From the NCBI RefSeq assembly GCF_026241515.1, contig NZ_JAPHPW010000003.1:1-64000 (forward strand): DNA of 64,000 nt. Direction: 5' to 3'. The translations under genes and the position numbers were made by a program. Shown one piece after another: positions 37,884 through 47,734 of this stretch. This stretch comes from Vibrio sp. 14G-20 (GTDB taxonomy: Bacteria; Pseudomonadota; Gammaproteobacteria; Enterobacterales; Vibrionaceae). The notes below the pieces were generated by a model. It saw nothing but the letters and a program-made list of their open reading frames with translations. It was not told the origin of the DNA and made no database searches. The number at the start of each line of letters is the position of its first letter. The first letter of the stretch is position 1.

Positions 37884-38771
37884 ATGAAGCCAATTTTTGG
37901 TAGAGGTCCCTCTCTACAATTGCGCCTGTTTTTTGCTGTAATTTTATCAGCCAGCCTTATGCTGGCTGATAGTCGTTTAGATGCTTTCTCAAATGTCCGC
38001 TATCTATTGAACAGCATGGTTGCCCCTATTCAATACGCAGCCAACTTACCTCGCACTATGTTCGATGGTGTCTACGACCGTTTTAGTACTCGTAAAAGCC
38101 TAATCGAATCCAACCATAATATTAAACGAGAAGTCTTACGTCTGAAAAGCGAGCTGATTCTGCTTGAGCAATACCAAGAAGAAAACAAGCGCCTTCGTAA
38201 GCTATTAGGATCTCCGTTTATCCGTGATGAGAAGAAAGTCGTCACAGAAGTTATGGCGGTAGACACTTCACCATATCGTCATCAAGTCGTGATCGACAAA
38301 GGTCAGATTGATGGGGTGTATGAAGGTCAACCTGTGATCAACGAAAAAGGCATTGTCGGTCAAGTCACTTTCGTTGCTGCTCATAATAGTCGAGTTCTGC
38401 TATTAACTGATGCAAACAATGCGATTCCCGTGCAGGTTATTCGTAATGATATCCGCGTTATTGCTTCAGGCAATGGCATGATTGATGAGATCCAGCTAGA
38501 GCACATTCCAACCAGTACCGATATACAAGAAGAAGATCTGTTGGTGACATCGGGTCTTGGTGGTGTATATCCAGAAGGTTATCCAGTCGCCTACGTTACT
38601 GCCGTTGATTACGACCCGAAACGTGAATTCGCTGTTATTAAAGCAGAGCCTGTCGTTGAGTTCGATAAGCTCAGATACTTGCTGCTTGTATGGCCTGATG
38701 AAAACAAACAGATGCAAGCGGATCAATCCAGCATAGAACAAGCATTGTTAGAGGGCGAAGATGGCCAATAG
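37884..38771 (+). CDS. mreC: Rod-shape-determining protein MreC
   Basis: Bitopic inner-membrane protein that links the MreB filament to periplasmic wall synthases, 295 aa. A short basic N-terminus is followed by one helix (LRLFFAVILSASLMLAD, about 11-27), a coiled coil (about 70-110, IKREVLRLKSELILLEQYQ) and two beta-barrel domains (PVINEKGIVGQVTFV; VTSGLGGVYPEGYPVAYV). Its last codons overlap the mreD start by 11 bp. Confidence 0.95.
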   Translation: MKPIFGRGPSLQLRLFFAVILSASLMLADSRLDAFSNVRYLLNSMVAPIQYAANLPRTMFDGVYDRFSTRKSLIESNHNIKREVLRLKSELILLEQYQEENKRLRKLLGSPFIRDEKKVVTEVMAVDTSPYRHQVVIDKGQIDGVYEGQPVINEKGIVGQVTFVAAHNSRVLLLTDANNAIPVQVIRNDIRVIASGNGMIDEIQLEHIPTSTDIQEEDLLVTSGLGGVYPEGYPVAYVTAVDYDPKREFAVIKAEPVVEFDKLRYLLLVWPDENKQMQADQSSIEQALLEGEDGQ

Positions 38772-39249
38772 CGTTTTGAGAAGCAAGGTAGTAATTTTCT
38801 GCTCATTTTTGGTCGCACTTATTCTGCAGACGATCCCTTGGCCTGGTAGCTTAGATCTATTTAGACCATCTTGGTTACTGCTAGTTACGTGTTACTGGGT
38901 TTTAGCTCTACCGCATCGTGTTAACGTGGGTAGCGCTTTGATTCTAGGCTTATTGTGGGATCTTTTGATCGGCTCTACTTTAGGCATTCGAGGTATGATG
39001 ATGGCAATAGTGATGTACATTATTGCGATGAACTTCCTCGTCATTCGTAACATGGCGTTATGGCAGCAAGCGATGATCATTGCCGCGTTAACGGTGTTGT
39101 TTGAGGTGTTGATCTTCTTTGGTGAATATTTGATCCAAGATGTTGTTTTCAATCCGTTATCGTTATGGAACGCATTGATAAACTGTATACTTTGGCCGTG
39201 GATGTTTTTGTTGATGAGACGCGTGCGTCGCCATTGGCATGTGAGGTAG
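38761..39249 (+). CDS. mreD: Rod-shape-determining protein MreD
   Basis: A 162-aa integral membrane protein with about five helices, including PWPGSLDLFRPSWLLLVTCY and VGSALILGLLWDLLIGSTLG, a segment typical of MreD. The C-terminus is basic (LLMRRVRRHWHVR). It completes the elongasome set with MreB and MreC, overlapping mreC at its start and followed 7 bp later by maf. Confidence 0.95.
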   Translation: MANSVLRSKVVIFCSFLVALILQTIPWPGSLDLFRPSWLLLVTCYWVLALPHRVNVGSALILGLLWDLLIGSTLGIRGMMMAIVMYIIAMNFLVIRNMALWQQAMIIAALTVLFEVLIFFGEYLIQDVVFNPLSLWNALINCILWPWMFLLMRRVRRHWHVR

Positions 39250-39256
39250 CGTGACG

Positions 39257-39901
39257 ATGGAAAAGAAACATTTAGTTTTGGCATCCGGTTCTCCACGCCG
39301 CAAAGAATTGCTCTCTCAACTTGGTTATGAGTTTTCTGTCCTCGTAACCGATGTTGAAGAGTGTAAACACGATCAAGAAACCGCCGAAGAATATGTTAAG
39401 CGACTATCTTTAGATAAAGCCTTAGCTGCGTTGTCTTTATTGAAAGATAACCCTTCTGAAAGGCAGCATGTCGTACCTAGTTCTGATACTGTAGATCTTA
39501 GCTCTAATATTATAGCTATTGACTCTGATACCGTGGTTCTTGGTTCTGACACAGTCGTCGTAAGTAAAGGGCAAGTGCTCGAGAAGCCAATAGACCTTGC
39601 TGACTCTAAGCGTATGCTTACTCAGTTAGCGAATGAACGTCACCAAGTGATGACGGCGGTCTCTGTGGTTTCAGAAGAAAAACAAAGAACAGAAATCATT
39701 ATTACCGACGTATGGTTTAAACCCCTCAGTGAAAAAGAAATAGAACAATACTGGCAAACAGGGGAGCCATGCGATAAAGCCGGTAGCTATGGGATCCAAG
39801 GTTTGGGCGGACGCTTTGTTACCCGAATCGAAGGTAGTTATTACGCCGTTGTCGGCTTACCTTTATTTGAAACGGACCAGCTACTGCAAGAATTCTTATA
39901 A
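39257..39901 (+). CDS. Maf/YhdE-family nucleotide pyrophosphatase with insertion
   Basis: Nucleotide pyrophosphatase of the YhdE type (dTTP/UTP in E. coli), 214 aa. Motifs are LVLASGSPRRKELL, the catalytic-site VVLGSDTVVV, QVLEKP, THQ-like RHQVMTAVSV, and DKAGSYGIQGLGG. About 25-28 extra residues lie between DKALAALSLL and VVLGSDTVVV compared with E. coli YhdE. They contain SDTVDL and DSDTV, near-copies of the catalytic SDTV motif. ATG 39257 is preferred over GTG 39251 because GAGG (39243-39246) lies 10 nt before the ATG. It is in the mreBCD-maf-rng cluster, as in E. coli. Confidence 0.9.
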   Translation: MEKKHLVLASGSPRRKELLSQLGYEFSVLVTDVEECKHDQETAEEYVKRLSLDKALAALSLLKDNPSERQHVVPSSDTVDLSSNIIAIDSDTVVLGSDTVVVSKGQVLEKPIDLADSKRMLTQLANERHQVMTAVSVVSEEKQRTEIIITDVWFKPLSEKEIEQYWQTGEPCDKAGSYGIQGLGGRFVTRIEGSYYAVVGLPLFETDQLLQEFL

Positions 39902-39921
39902 TTACTAATCTGAGGTGCACC

Positions 39922-41391
39922 ATGAGTGCTGAATTGTTGCTGAACGTGACCCCGAGTGAAACTCGTGTGGCCATGATTGAAGGGGGGGCTCTTCAAGAGA
40001 TCCATGTCGAACGAGATGCTCGACGCGGTATCGTAGGAAATATCTATAAAGGACGTGTAAGCCGTGTTCTTCCGGGAATGCAGGCGGCTTTTGTGGATAT
40101 AGGCCTTGAAAAAGCAGCTTTTCTACACGCCTCTGATATTGTCCCACACACTGAATGTGTCGCTGAAAACGAAAAGAAGCAATTTCAGGTTCGTGATATT
40201 TCAGAGCTTGTTCGTCAAGGGCAAGACATTGTGGTGCAAGTGGTCAAAGACCCTCTTGGTACTAAAGGTGCCCGCTTAACCACTGATATCACACTACCGT
40301 CTCGTTATCTGGTCTTTATGCCGGGCGCAAGCCATGTTGGCGTTTCTCAACGTATCGACAGCGAGTCTGAACGTAACCGTCTTAAAAAAGTCGTGTCTCG
40401 TTACTGTGACGAACATGGTGGCTTTATCATTCGTACTGCCGCAGAAGGTGCAGACTCAAATGAGTTGGCACAAGATGCCGCATTCTTAAAGCGACTATGG
40501 TTAAAAGTATTAGAGCGTCGTAGTAAGCATAAAGCGCGTACTCGTTTGTATGGTGAGCTTTGCTTAAGTCAACGTATCTTGCGTGACTTTGTCGGTACTG
40601 AGCTGAGCAAGATTCAGGTCGATTCTCGTCTAGAATATGAAAACCTAAAAGAGTTTACCTCTGAATACGTGCCTGAGCTTACAGATAAGCTTGAATTGTA
40701 TGAAGGTGATAAGCCTATCTTTGATATGTACGATACCGAGAACGAAATTCAGCGTTCATTGGATCGTAAGGTCGAATTAAAGTCTGGTGGATATCTGATT
40801 ATCGACCAAACTGAAGCGATGACCACTGTTGATATCAACACTGGCGCGTTTGTTGGTCGTCGTAATCTAGAAGAGACGATTTTCAACACTAACGTAGAAG
40901 CGACTCAAGCGATTGCTCGTCAGCTGCGTTTGCGTAACTTAGGTGGCATCATCATTATCGACTTTATTGATATGTTATCTGAGGAACATCGTAAGCGAGT
41001 ACTAACTTCTTTAGAGGCTGCGCTCGACAAAGACCGTGTGAAAACCAATATTAATGGCTTCACGCAGCTTGGTTTGGTTGAGATGACTCGTAAACGCACT
41101 CGTGAAAGTATTGAGCATATTCTGTGTTCGAGTTGTCCTGCTTGTGAAGGCCGCGGCAGTGTGAAGACAGTTGAAACCGTTTGTTATGAAATTCTTCGAG
41201 AGATCACGCGAGTGAATCGTGCGTACGACGCCGATAAATTTGTGGTCTATGCGGCAGCTGCTGTAGCTGAGGCGCTAGAGGGCGATGAATCTCATGCGCT
41301 TGCGGAGCTTGAAGTCTTTATTGGTAAGCAAGTTAAAATCCAGGCTGAGCCTCTGTACATACAAGAGCAGTTTGATGTTGTTATGATGTAA
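39922..41391 (+). CDS. rng: Ribonuclease G
   Basis: Endoribonuclease of the RNase E/G family, 489 aa, for 16S rRNA 5' maturation and mRNA decay. An S1 domain comes first (about 36-120: GNIYKGRVSRVLPGMQAAFVD). The catalytic region has TVDINTGAFVGRRN and IIIIDFIDM (metal-binding aspartates). A zinc-link CSSCPACEGRG (about 403-413) matches the CPxCxGxG motif. There is no long RNase E-type C-terminal scaffold. A GAGGTG ribosome site precedes ATG 39922. Confidence 0.96.
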   Translation: MSAELLLNVTPSETRVAMIEGGALQEIHVERDARRGIVGNIYKGRVSRVLPGMQAAFVDIGLEKAAFLHASDIVPHTECVAENEKKQFQVRDISELVRQGQDIVVQVVKDPLGTKGARLTTDITLPSRYLVFMPGASHVGVSQRIDSESERNRLKKVVSRYCDEHGGFIIRTAAEGADSNELAQDAAFLKRLWLKVLERRSKHKARTRLYGELCLSQRILRDFVGTELSKIQVDSRLEYENLKEFTSEYVPELTDKLELYEGDKPIFDMYDTENEIQRSLDRKVELKSGGYLIIDQTEAMTTVDINTGAFVGRRNLEETIFNTNVEATQAIARQLRLRNLGGIIIIDFIDMLSEEHRKRVLTSLEAALDKDRVKTNINGFTQLGLVEMTRKRTRESIEHILCSSCPACEGRGSVKTVETVCYEILREITRVNRAYDADKFVVYAAAAVAEALEGDESHALAELEVFIGKQVKIQAEPLYIQEQFDVVMM

Positions 41392-41401
41392 TGGAAATTT
41401 T

Positions 41402-44400
41402 GTGAGCTCAAGCGTTACTCTGATTCTACGTGCATGTTTATGGTTAGTGGTTACTCTCTTAGTGACGCTAGCCATTGCCGTTACTACACTGCGTGTAGCC
41501 TTACCCAATTTAAACAAGTATCAATCTGAAATTGAGCTTTGGGTAAACCAACATTCCGGTTTTGATTTTTCGATTCAAGACGTGGGCGGTTTTTGGCGTA
41601 ACACTCACCCCTCTATTGCTCTGCAAGGCGTTAAAGCCAGTCTTCCTAATGCAGAAGATGTGAGCTTTTCTGTCGAGCGTGTTGAAGTCGAGTTTGACTT
41701 GATTCAATCGGTCGTGCAGATGCGCCCGGTTGTGGCCGACTTGGTCATGAATCAAATGTATCTTGATATTCGCTCAATTGATCTGTTTGCCGGACAAAAC
41801 GGCAAAGACGAACCTAAAGATCCCGGCTCTTCCAAGCGAGTGATACAAGAGCTTGATAACTTACTTCTGAAAACTTTGGTGGATGTGACCGCTAAAGATT
41901 CCACTCTTTTATATCGCACTATCTCCGATGAAGAACGTCAGCTTGATATTGAAACTCTGAAATGGCAAAACTCAGGTAAACATCACCTTGCGGAAGGCGT
42001 GGTGAGTATTAAAGATGCCAATCTCAACTCTTTGTCAGTGAGCGCTAACTTTATTGATGGTGGCTCGTTAACTGATATGACGGGCGAGTTTTATGTCAGT
42101 GCGGACAGCATCTCGGTTAAACCTTGGTTAACTCGTTATATGCAGGCAGAATCCGGAATTGAAACGGGTACTGTGAGCTTAAATAGTTGGCTTACGCTAC
42201 GAAATAGCAAACCGGTAAGCGCTTATGTTGAGGTTTTACCCTCAGAACTGACGTGGAACGAAGATGGCGAGCATGACCTCATGCTTGAGTCTGGTGTCTT
42301 TAAGCTGTCTCCGACTGATGATGGTTGGCAAGTAAATGGTCACTCACTTAATTTAAGAACCGATGACACACCTTGGCCAGAACTCGATGTTGCATTCAAG
42401 TGGAACAAAGGTCCGTGGCAACTCAACGTTTCTGAGTTGGATATTACAACTATTACTCCGTTGATTAAGTTGTTGCCGGATTCCGAGCAATCCACTCAAA
42501 TGATTAATTCGTTGGCTCCAGGCGGTTTGGTTTCTGATATTCGCGTCTCCATGGATTCAGGCATCGAAAGCTTGCGTTATTCTGCTAGTTTTTCTGATAT
42601 GGCTATTGAGCAATGGGAGTTAGTCCCAGGCTTTAGCCAAGTGTCAGGCAGTGTGTTTGGTTCTGCATCAGAAGCGAAAGCCAGCTTACATGTTATTGAT
42701 GATGTGTTTCCTTACGGCGATGTTTTCCAAGCGCCTCTGAATATCAAACAAGGTCAGGTTGACATTGTTTGGCAGCAGGATGAAAACGGCTGGAAGCTTT
42801 GGTCGGATAAAATCACGGCAGCAACGCCAGATTTACAAGTTCTGGGCGCATTTCGTTTAGACTTTCCAAATGACGCAAGCCCTTACCTTTCTTTTTATGG
42901 TGAAGCGGACGCTTACAATGTTGGTGAAACCTGGCGTTATTTGCCGACATTGGCACTTGGCCAAGACTTAACCGATTACCTTTCCACTGCGATTCAAGCG
43001 GGTAAAGCCGACACCGTTAAATTACTTTGGCATGGTGAATTAGCTCAATATCCGTATACCAATCATGATGGTATTTTTCAAGTTTGGGTTGGGTTAGAAA
43101 ACGCGAAATTTAGTTTTGATACCGGCTGGCCTTTGATTACCGATCTTCAGCTTGATCTGTTATTTGAAAATGATGCGATGCATCTAGATTCTCGCTCAGC
43201 TCAACTGATGGATGTGACAGCCGACCGAATCACTGGACGTATTCCTTATCTAGGGGAAGGCGGCCATATTGAGATAGAAGCTAAAGCAACGGCATCTGGC
43301 AACGCAGTACGCGATTACATGACGTCTTCGCCATTAGTGGGCTCGGTAGGCGCCGCGTTGACCGCACTTCAAGTCAGTGGTGATGTCTCTTCTGAGTTTC
43401 AGCTAAATATTCCGTTTGATTCTGAAAAAGAAGCAAGAGCATGGGGTTATGCTGACTTAAGTGGTAACCATGTCGAAATTGAAGCGCCGCCGATGGTGCT
43501 TGAGAACACCACGGGCCGTATCGAGTTTGATAATGATGTAGTGACGGCAAATGGCCTCGCAGCTGATCTGCTTAACCAAGGTATATCCATTGATTTTAAA
43601 GGCCTGAATGATGGTCCTGGCTATGCTGTCGATATTGACGTGTTAGGAGATTGGGATGTTAAACCTCTAGAACCTTACATTGGTGACCAATGGCTAAGTC
43701 GTTTGTCTGGGCATGCTCAATGGCAAAGTCAGATTGATATCCAACTCAACGACATAGGGTTTACTTACCAACTTGATTTACAGTCAGATCTTAAATACTT
43801 GGCAAGTGATTATCCATATCCATTGGCGAAAAAATCGTTAGAAAGTGGATCGGCAAGATTACAAGCATCAGGTAACCAAGAGACGATTACCGCGCGCCTG
43901 CAATTGCCAAACACCAAGTACCAAGCTGAAATTGATATCACGGGTGATGTTCCTGAACTAACAGCGACTAATTTAGTTCTTGGTCGTGGTGGCTACAAAA
44001 TTAGTCCTGTTGTCGGTCATCACGCATTGATTCGTACTGATAAATTCAATGCCGATGATTGGCTATCGGTTGTGATGGAACCAGTAAAGCCTTCAACAGC
44101 TGTGCTTAGCCAAATGAATACGCCAACCATCCCTGCGCCAAGTCGTGTGACCTTCGAAAGTAAAGAGCTGATCTTGGGTGGTATCTCTTGGAATGATGTC
44201 GATTTTAGTGCTCGTAAAAACAAACAAGCATGGCAAATGGAAGTTTCGAGCCAAGAGATAGAAGGAGACATTAATTATCTACCTCCTTACGATTTAACGG
44301 TTTCACTAGATCGCCTGCATTTGTTTGTTCCAGAGTGGAGCGATCAGAAAAACCAAGAACAACTGCTGCAACGTAAAGCGCAAGAAGCACCATTGATCTC

Positions 44401-45274
44401 TGATTTGGATCGAAAGATCCACGATGCGATGCCGAACCTGAAGTTAACGTTGAACGACTTTTGGCTGCAAGGTTACAAGGTTGGCAAGGTTGATGTTGAA
44501 ATGGCTAGGAACGAAGATCGTATTGAGTGGAACAAAATTCAGGTTCGAAGCGGCGGTAACAAAGCGGATGTAAGCGGCTGGTGGGAACTGGACGGTGACA
44601 AAAGTCATTCATCGCTAACTCTTGATGTTGAAGGTGAAAACAACAGTGAGCTAATGGAACGCTTCGGTATTACTTCCGGTATTCAAAAAGCGCCATTTGC
44701 ATTGGAAGGCAAACTGAACTGGGATGGTTCGCCTTGGGGAATTAAAATGGATACCCTTGATGGCAATGTTAAAACCAAGTTTGGTAAAGGCATTATTTCG
44801 GATGTGAGCGGGGCGGCTCGCTTACTTGGTTTGTTTAGCTTAGATTCGATCATACGTAAGATGCAGCTCGATTTCTCAGACGTGTTTGATAAAGGTATGG
44901 CGTTCAACAGCATTACCGGAACAGGCGAGATTCAAAATGGTATCTTCCTGACTAATGATCTGAATATGGATGCGGTTGCTGGTGATATGAAAATCAAAGG
45001 TATCGCTAACCTCAACACGCGTAAGGTTGATGCTGAGGTGAACTTTACCCCAGATATTACCTCGGGTATTCCCGTATTAACGGCCTTTGCGGTAACCCCT
45101 CAAACGGCGCTGTACGTATTGGCGGTGACCACGGTGATTTCGCCAGTGGTTGAAGTCTTTACCCAAGTTAATTACTCGGTGAAAGGGCCATTGGATTCAC
45201 CAACGGTGAGCGAGCTTTCACGTAGCTCCGGTGAGTTCCAGCTACCAGATAAGCTGAGAAAATTAGCCGAATAG
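41402..45274 (+). CDS. yhdP: YhdP, AsmA-like envelope lipid-transport protein
   Basis: A very large envelope protein of 1290 aa. One N-terminal helix (ILRACLWLVVTLLVTLAIAV, about 8-27) anchors it in the inner membrane, and the rest is periplasmic beta-strand-rich repeat sequence of the AsmA/DUF3971 type. The C-terminal AsmA-like end includes GKGIISDVSGAARLLGLFSL and GTGEIQNGIF. YhdP, TamB and YdbH together bridge the membranes for phospholipid transport in E. coli, and gene order rng-yhdP-tldD is also as in E. coli. The GTG start at 41402 lies 10 bp after the rng stop. Confidence 0.93.
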   Translation: MSSSVTLILRACLWLVVTLLVTLAIAVTTLRVALPNLNKYQSEIELWVNQHSGFDFSIQDVGGFWRNTHPSIALQGVKASLPNAEDVSFSVERVEVEFDLIQSVVQMRPVVADLVMNQMYLDIRSIDLFAGQNGKDEPKDPGSSKRVIQELDNLLLKTLVDVTAKDSTLLYRTISDEERQLDIETLKWQNSGKHHLAEGVVSIKDANLNSLSVSANFIDGGSLTDMTGEFYVSADSISVKPWLTRYMQAESGIETGTVSLNSWLTLRNSKPVSAYVEVLPSELTWNEDGEHDLMLESGVFKLSPTDDGWQVNGHSLNLRTDDTPWPELDVAFKWNKGPWQLNVSELDITTITPLIKLLPDSEQSTQMINSLAPGGLVSDIRVSMDSGIESLRYSASFSDMAIEQWELVPGFSQVSGSVFGSASEAKASLHVIDDVFPYGDVFQAPLNIKQGQVDIVWQQDENGWKLWSDKITAATPDLQVLGAFRLDFPNDASPYLSFYGEADAYNVGETWRYLPTLALGQDLTDYLSTAIQAGKADTVKLLWHGELAQYPYTNHDGIFQVWVGLENAKFSFDTGWPLITDLQLDLLFENDAMHLDSRSAQLMDVTADRITGRIPYLGEGGHIEIEAKATASGNAVRDYMTSSPLVGSVGAALTALQVSGDVSSEFQLNIPFDSEKEARAWGYADLSGNHVEIEAPPMVLENTTGRIEFDNDVVTANGLAADLLNQGISIDFKGLNDGPGYAVDIDVLGDWDVKPLEPYIGDQWLSRLSGHAQWQSQIDIQLNDIGFTYQLDLQSDLKYLASDYPYPLAKKSLESGSARLQASGNQETITARLQLPNTKYQAEIDITGDVPELTATNLVLGRGGYKISPVVGHHALIRTDKFNADDWLSVVMEPVKPSTAVLSQMNTPTIPAPSRVTFESKELILGGISWNDVDFSARKNKQAWQMEVSSQEIEGDINYLPPYDLTVSLDRLHLFVPEWSDQKNQEQLLQRKAQEAPLISDLDRKIHDAMPNLKLTLNDFWLQGYKVGKVDVEMARNEDRIEWNKIQVRSGGNKADVSGWWELDGDKSHSSLTLDVEGENNSELMERFGITSGIQKAPFALEGKLNWDGSPWGIKMDTLDGNVKTKFGKGIISDVSGAARLLGLFSLDSIIRKMQLDFSDVFDKGMAFNSITGTGEIQNGIFLTNDLNMDAVAGDMKIKGIANLNTRKVDAEVNFTPDITSGIPVLTAFAVTPQTALYVLAVTTVISPVVEVFTQVNYSVKGPLDSPTVSELSRSSGEFQLPDKLRKLAE

Positions 45275-45348
45275 GCCTTAGATCCTAGTCAGCGAATATA
45301 CGGTGAAATGCTGATTTCTGAATCATAATAAATGGAGGAACGATACAC

Positions 45349-46161
45349 ATGGATTGTGTTGGGTTGATTCAAATGACATCTGGCCCTAGCCCTGAATTGA
45401 ACTTTGAGTACCTTGCTCAAGAAGTAGCAAAGTGCAAAGAGTTAGGGGCTAAGTGGGTTGTGTGCCCTGAAAATGCATTAGTTTTTGGTAGTAAAGCCGA
45501 CTATCACCAGCATGCAGAGCCTCTAAATGATGGCCCAATGCAAAAGAAAACCTCTGAGCTAGCAAGGCTTCACAGAATTTGGATTGTTATTGGTAGTATG
45601 CCTATTAGTACAACTAACGGCGTGACGACTACAACCTTGGTGATTGATGATTTTGGTTGCCTAGTGGCTCATTACGACAAGCTTCACATGTTTGATGTGG
45701 ACGTCGCTGATGCCTATAAGTGCTATCGAGAGTCGGATATTTTTACTCCGGGCAACCAAGTTGTGACAGCGGAAACGCCTTTTGGTCGCTTAGGTTTGAG
45801 TATTTGTTATGATGTGCGCTTTCCACACTTGTATTCAGAGTTACGCAAGCAAGGTGCACAAATCATTGTGGTTCCTGCGGCTTTTACAGCGGTAACGGGT
45901 CAAGCGCACTGGGAAGCATTATTAAGATGCCGCGCGATTGAAACACAGTCGTGGATTGTCGCGGTAGGTCAAGGCGGAAAACACCCTTGCCAAAGAGAAA
46001 CATGGGGACACTCAATGGTGGTTGATCCATGGGGACGAGTGGTCGCACAGTTAGACCAAGATCCTAAAAGTATGGTGGTTGAGATAGACACATCCAGTTG
46101 CGAGTCCATTAGGCAAAATATGCCAATTACGCAACACTCTCGATTTACCAATCAATTTTAA
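45349..46161 (+). CDS. Nitrilase-superfamily amidohydrolase (Nit-like)
   Basis: A 270-aa carbon-nitrogen hydrolase with the catalytic triad visible: E41 in CPENALV, K111 in YDKLHMFD and C153 in SICYDVRFP. The sequence resembles bacterial Nit1/Nit2-like enzymes such as YbeM, some of which hydrolyse deaminated glutathione. The exact substrate cannot be read. ATG 45349 follows GGAGG. It lies between yhdP and tldD, 19 bp before tldD, suggesting cotranscription. Confidence 0.88.
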   Translation: MDCVGLIQMTSGPSPELNFEYLAQEVAKCKELGAKWVVCPENALVFGSKADYHQHAEPLNDGPMQKKTSELARLHRIWIVIGSMPISTTNGVTTTTLVIDDFGCLVAHYDKLHMFDVDVADAYKCYRESDIFTPGNQVVTAETPFGRLGLSICYDVRFPHLYSELRKQGAQIIVVPAAFTAVTGQAHWEALLRCRAIETQSWIVAVGQGGKHPCQRETWGHSMVVDPWGRVVAQLDQDPKSMVVEIDTSSCESIRQNMPITQHSRFTNQF

Positions 46162-46180
46162 TTACAAACAAGAGCCATTT

Positions 46181-47626
46181 ATGAGCATTAATCAAATTGA
46201 AGAAGCGCTACTGAACCCGACAGGGCTTACGGAGCAAAATATCGCAGATACATTGGCGAGCATTGCTACCCGCCAAATTGATTATGCTGATATCTACTTT
46301 CAGTCAAGCTGGCACGAATCTTTAGTGCTAGAAGACAGCATTATTAAAGACGGCTCTTTCAATATCGATTGCGGTGTTGGTGTTCGCGCGGTATCTGGCG
46401 AAAAGACCGGTTTTGCTTACTCTGACCAAATCCAATTGGATGGCCTTAAGCAGAGCGCAATTGCCGCTCGTGGTATTGCGAAGCAAGGTCAAAACGGTAA
46501 AGTTCATGCATTCAAGCGTAACTCGAACCAAACTTATTATGATGCAGTTAACCCGCTAGCGAGCTGGGAAAAGCAGCAGAAAACAGAATTACTAAAATCA
46601 TTAGATGCTTACATTCGCACTAAAGAGCCGATGGTGACTGAAGTATCGGTGAGCCTAAGTGGTGTGCATGAGCAGATGCTGGTTGCTGCTACTGATGGGA
46701 CTTACGCTGGCGATATTCGTCCGCTGGTTCGTCTATCTATCAGTGTACTTGCGCAGAAAGGCGATCGCCGTGAGCGTGGCAGTGCTGGTGGTGGTGGTCG
46801 TTTTGGTTACGATTTTTTCCTAAGTGATAATAAAGGCACTCAGGTTGCTTACCAGTTTGCTGATGAAGCGATTCGCCAAGCATTAGTTAACCTTGAAGCG
46901 GTTGCTGCGCCTGCTGGTGCAATGCCTGTTGTCCTTGGTTCTGGTTGGCCGGGCGTTCTTCTACACGAAGCGGTAGGCCACGGTTTAGAAGGCGACTTCA
47001 ACCGTAAAGAGTCGTCAGTATTTTCTGGTAAAGTTGGCGAACAAGTTACATCAAGCCTATGTACGATCGTTGATGATGGTACATTGACTGACCTGCGCGG
47101 TTCATTGAACGTTGATGATGAAGGCGTTAATGGTCAGTACAACACGCTGATCGAAAATGGCATCCTAAAAGGTTACATGCAAGATAAGCTTAATGCTCGT
47201 TTAATGGATGTAGCACCTACGGGTAACGGTCGTCGTGAGTCTTACGCACATCTTCCGATGCCGCGTATGACAAACACTTACATGCTGCCGGGTGAGCACA
47301 CACCGGAAGAGATCATTGCTACTGTTGAGAAAGGCATCTACGCGCCGAACTTCGGCGGTGGACAGGTTGATATTACTTCTGGCAAGTTCGTGTTCTCAGC
47401 TTCTGAAGCGTACATGATTGAAAACGGCAAAATTACTCACCCAGTTAAAGGTGCAACGCTCATTGGTTCTGGTATCGAAGCGATGCAGCAAGTGTCTATG
47501 GTGGGTAACGACCTTAGCCTAGACCGTGGTGTTGGTGTGTGTGGTAAAGCAGGCCAAAGTGTCCCTGTTGGTGTTGGTCAGCCGACATTGAAGCTAGACT
47601 CGCTAACGGTTGGTGGTACTGAGTAA
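46181..47626 (+). CDS. tldD: Metalloprotease subunit TldD
   Basis: A 481-aa member of the TldD/PmbA family; with TldE (PmbA) it degrades unfolded or small peptides and helps mature microcins. The HExxxH zinc motif is visible in [15 protein letters not shown] (first His about 262). [20 protein letters not shown] and [19 protein letters not shown] are strongly conserved. The third zinc ligand is usually a C-terminal Cys, and a candidate is [17 protein letters not shown] near 450. A terminator follows. Confidence 0.95.
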   Translation: MSINQIEEALLNPTGLTEQNIADTLASIATRQIDYADIYFQSSWHESLVLEDSIIKDGSFNIDCGVGVRAVSGEKTGFAYSDQIQLDGLKQSAIAARGIAKQGQNGKVHAFKRNSNQTYYDAVNPLASWEKQQKTELLKSLDAYIRTKEPMVTEVSVSLSGVHEQMLVAATDGTYAGDIRPLVRLSISVLAQKGDRRERGSAGGGGRFGYDFFLSDNKGTQVAYQFADEAIRQALVNLEAVAAPAGAMPVVLGSGWPGVLLHEAVGHGLEGDFNRKESSVFSGKVGEQVTSSLCTIVDDGTLTDLRGSLNVDDEGVNGQYNTLIENGILKGYMQDKLNARLMDVAPTGNGRRESYAHLPMPRMTNTYMLPGEHTPEEIIATVEKGIYAPNFGGGQVDITSGKFVFSASEAYMIENGKITHPVKGATLIGSGIEAMQQVSMVGNDLSLDRGVGVCGKAGQSVPVGVGQPTLKLDSLTVGGTE

Positions 47627-47668
47627 TTCAGAAGAATCTCTGCCAACTTACTTCAAAAGATTAAATTG

Positions 47669-47698
47669 AAAAGCGCCTCCAATGTGAGGCGCTTTTTG
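47669..47698. terminator. Terminator between tldD and the PhoH gene
   Basis: An 11-bp perfect stem (47669-47679 with 47686-47696), a 6-nt loop and T-run. It lies between convergent genes and its A-rich left flank may serve the minus strand too. Confidence 0.88.
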
Positions 47699-47734
47699 TT
47701 TTTAGATTACGGATTCAGTGAGTGTATCGAGTTG

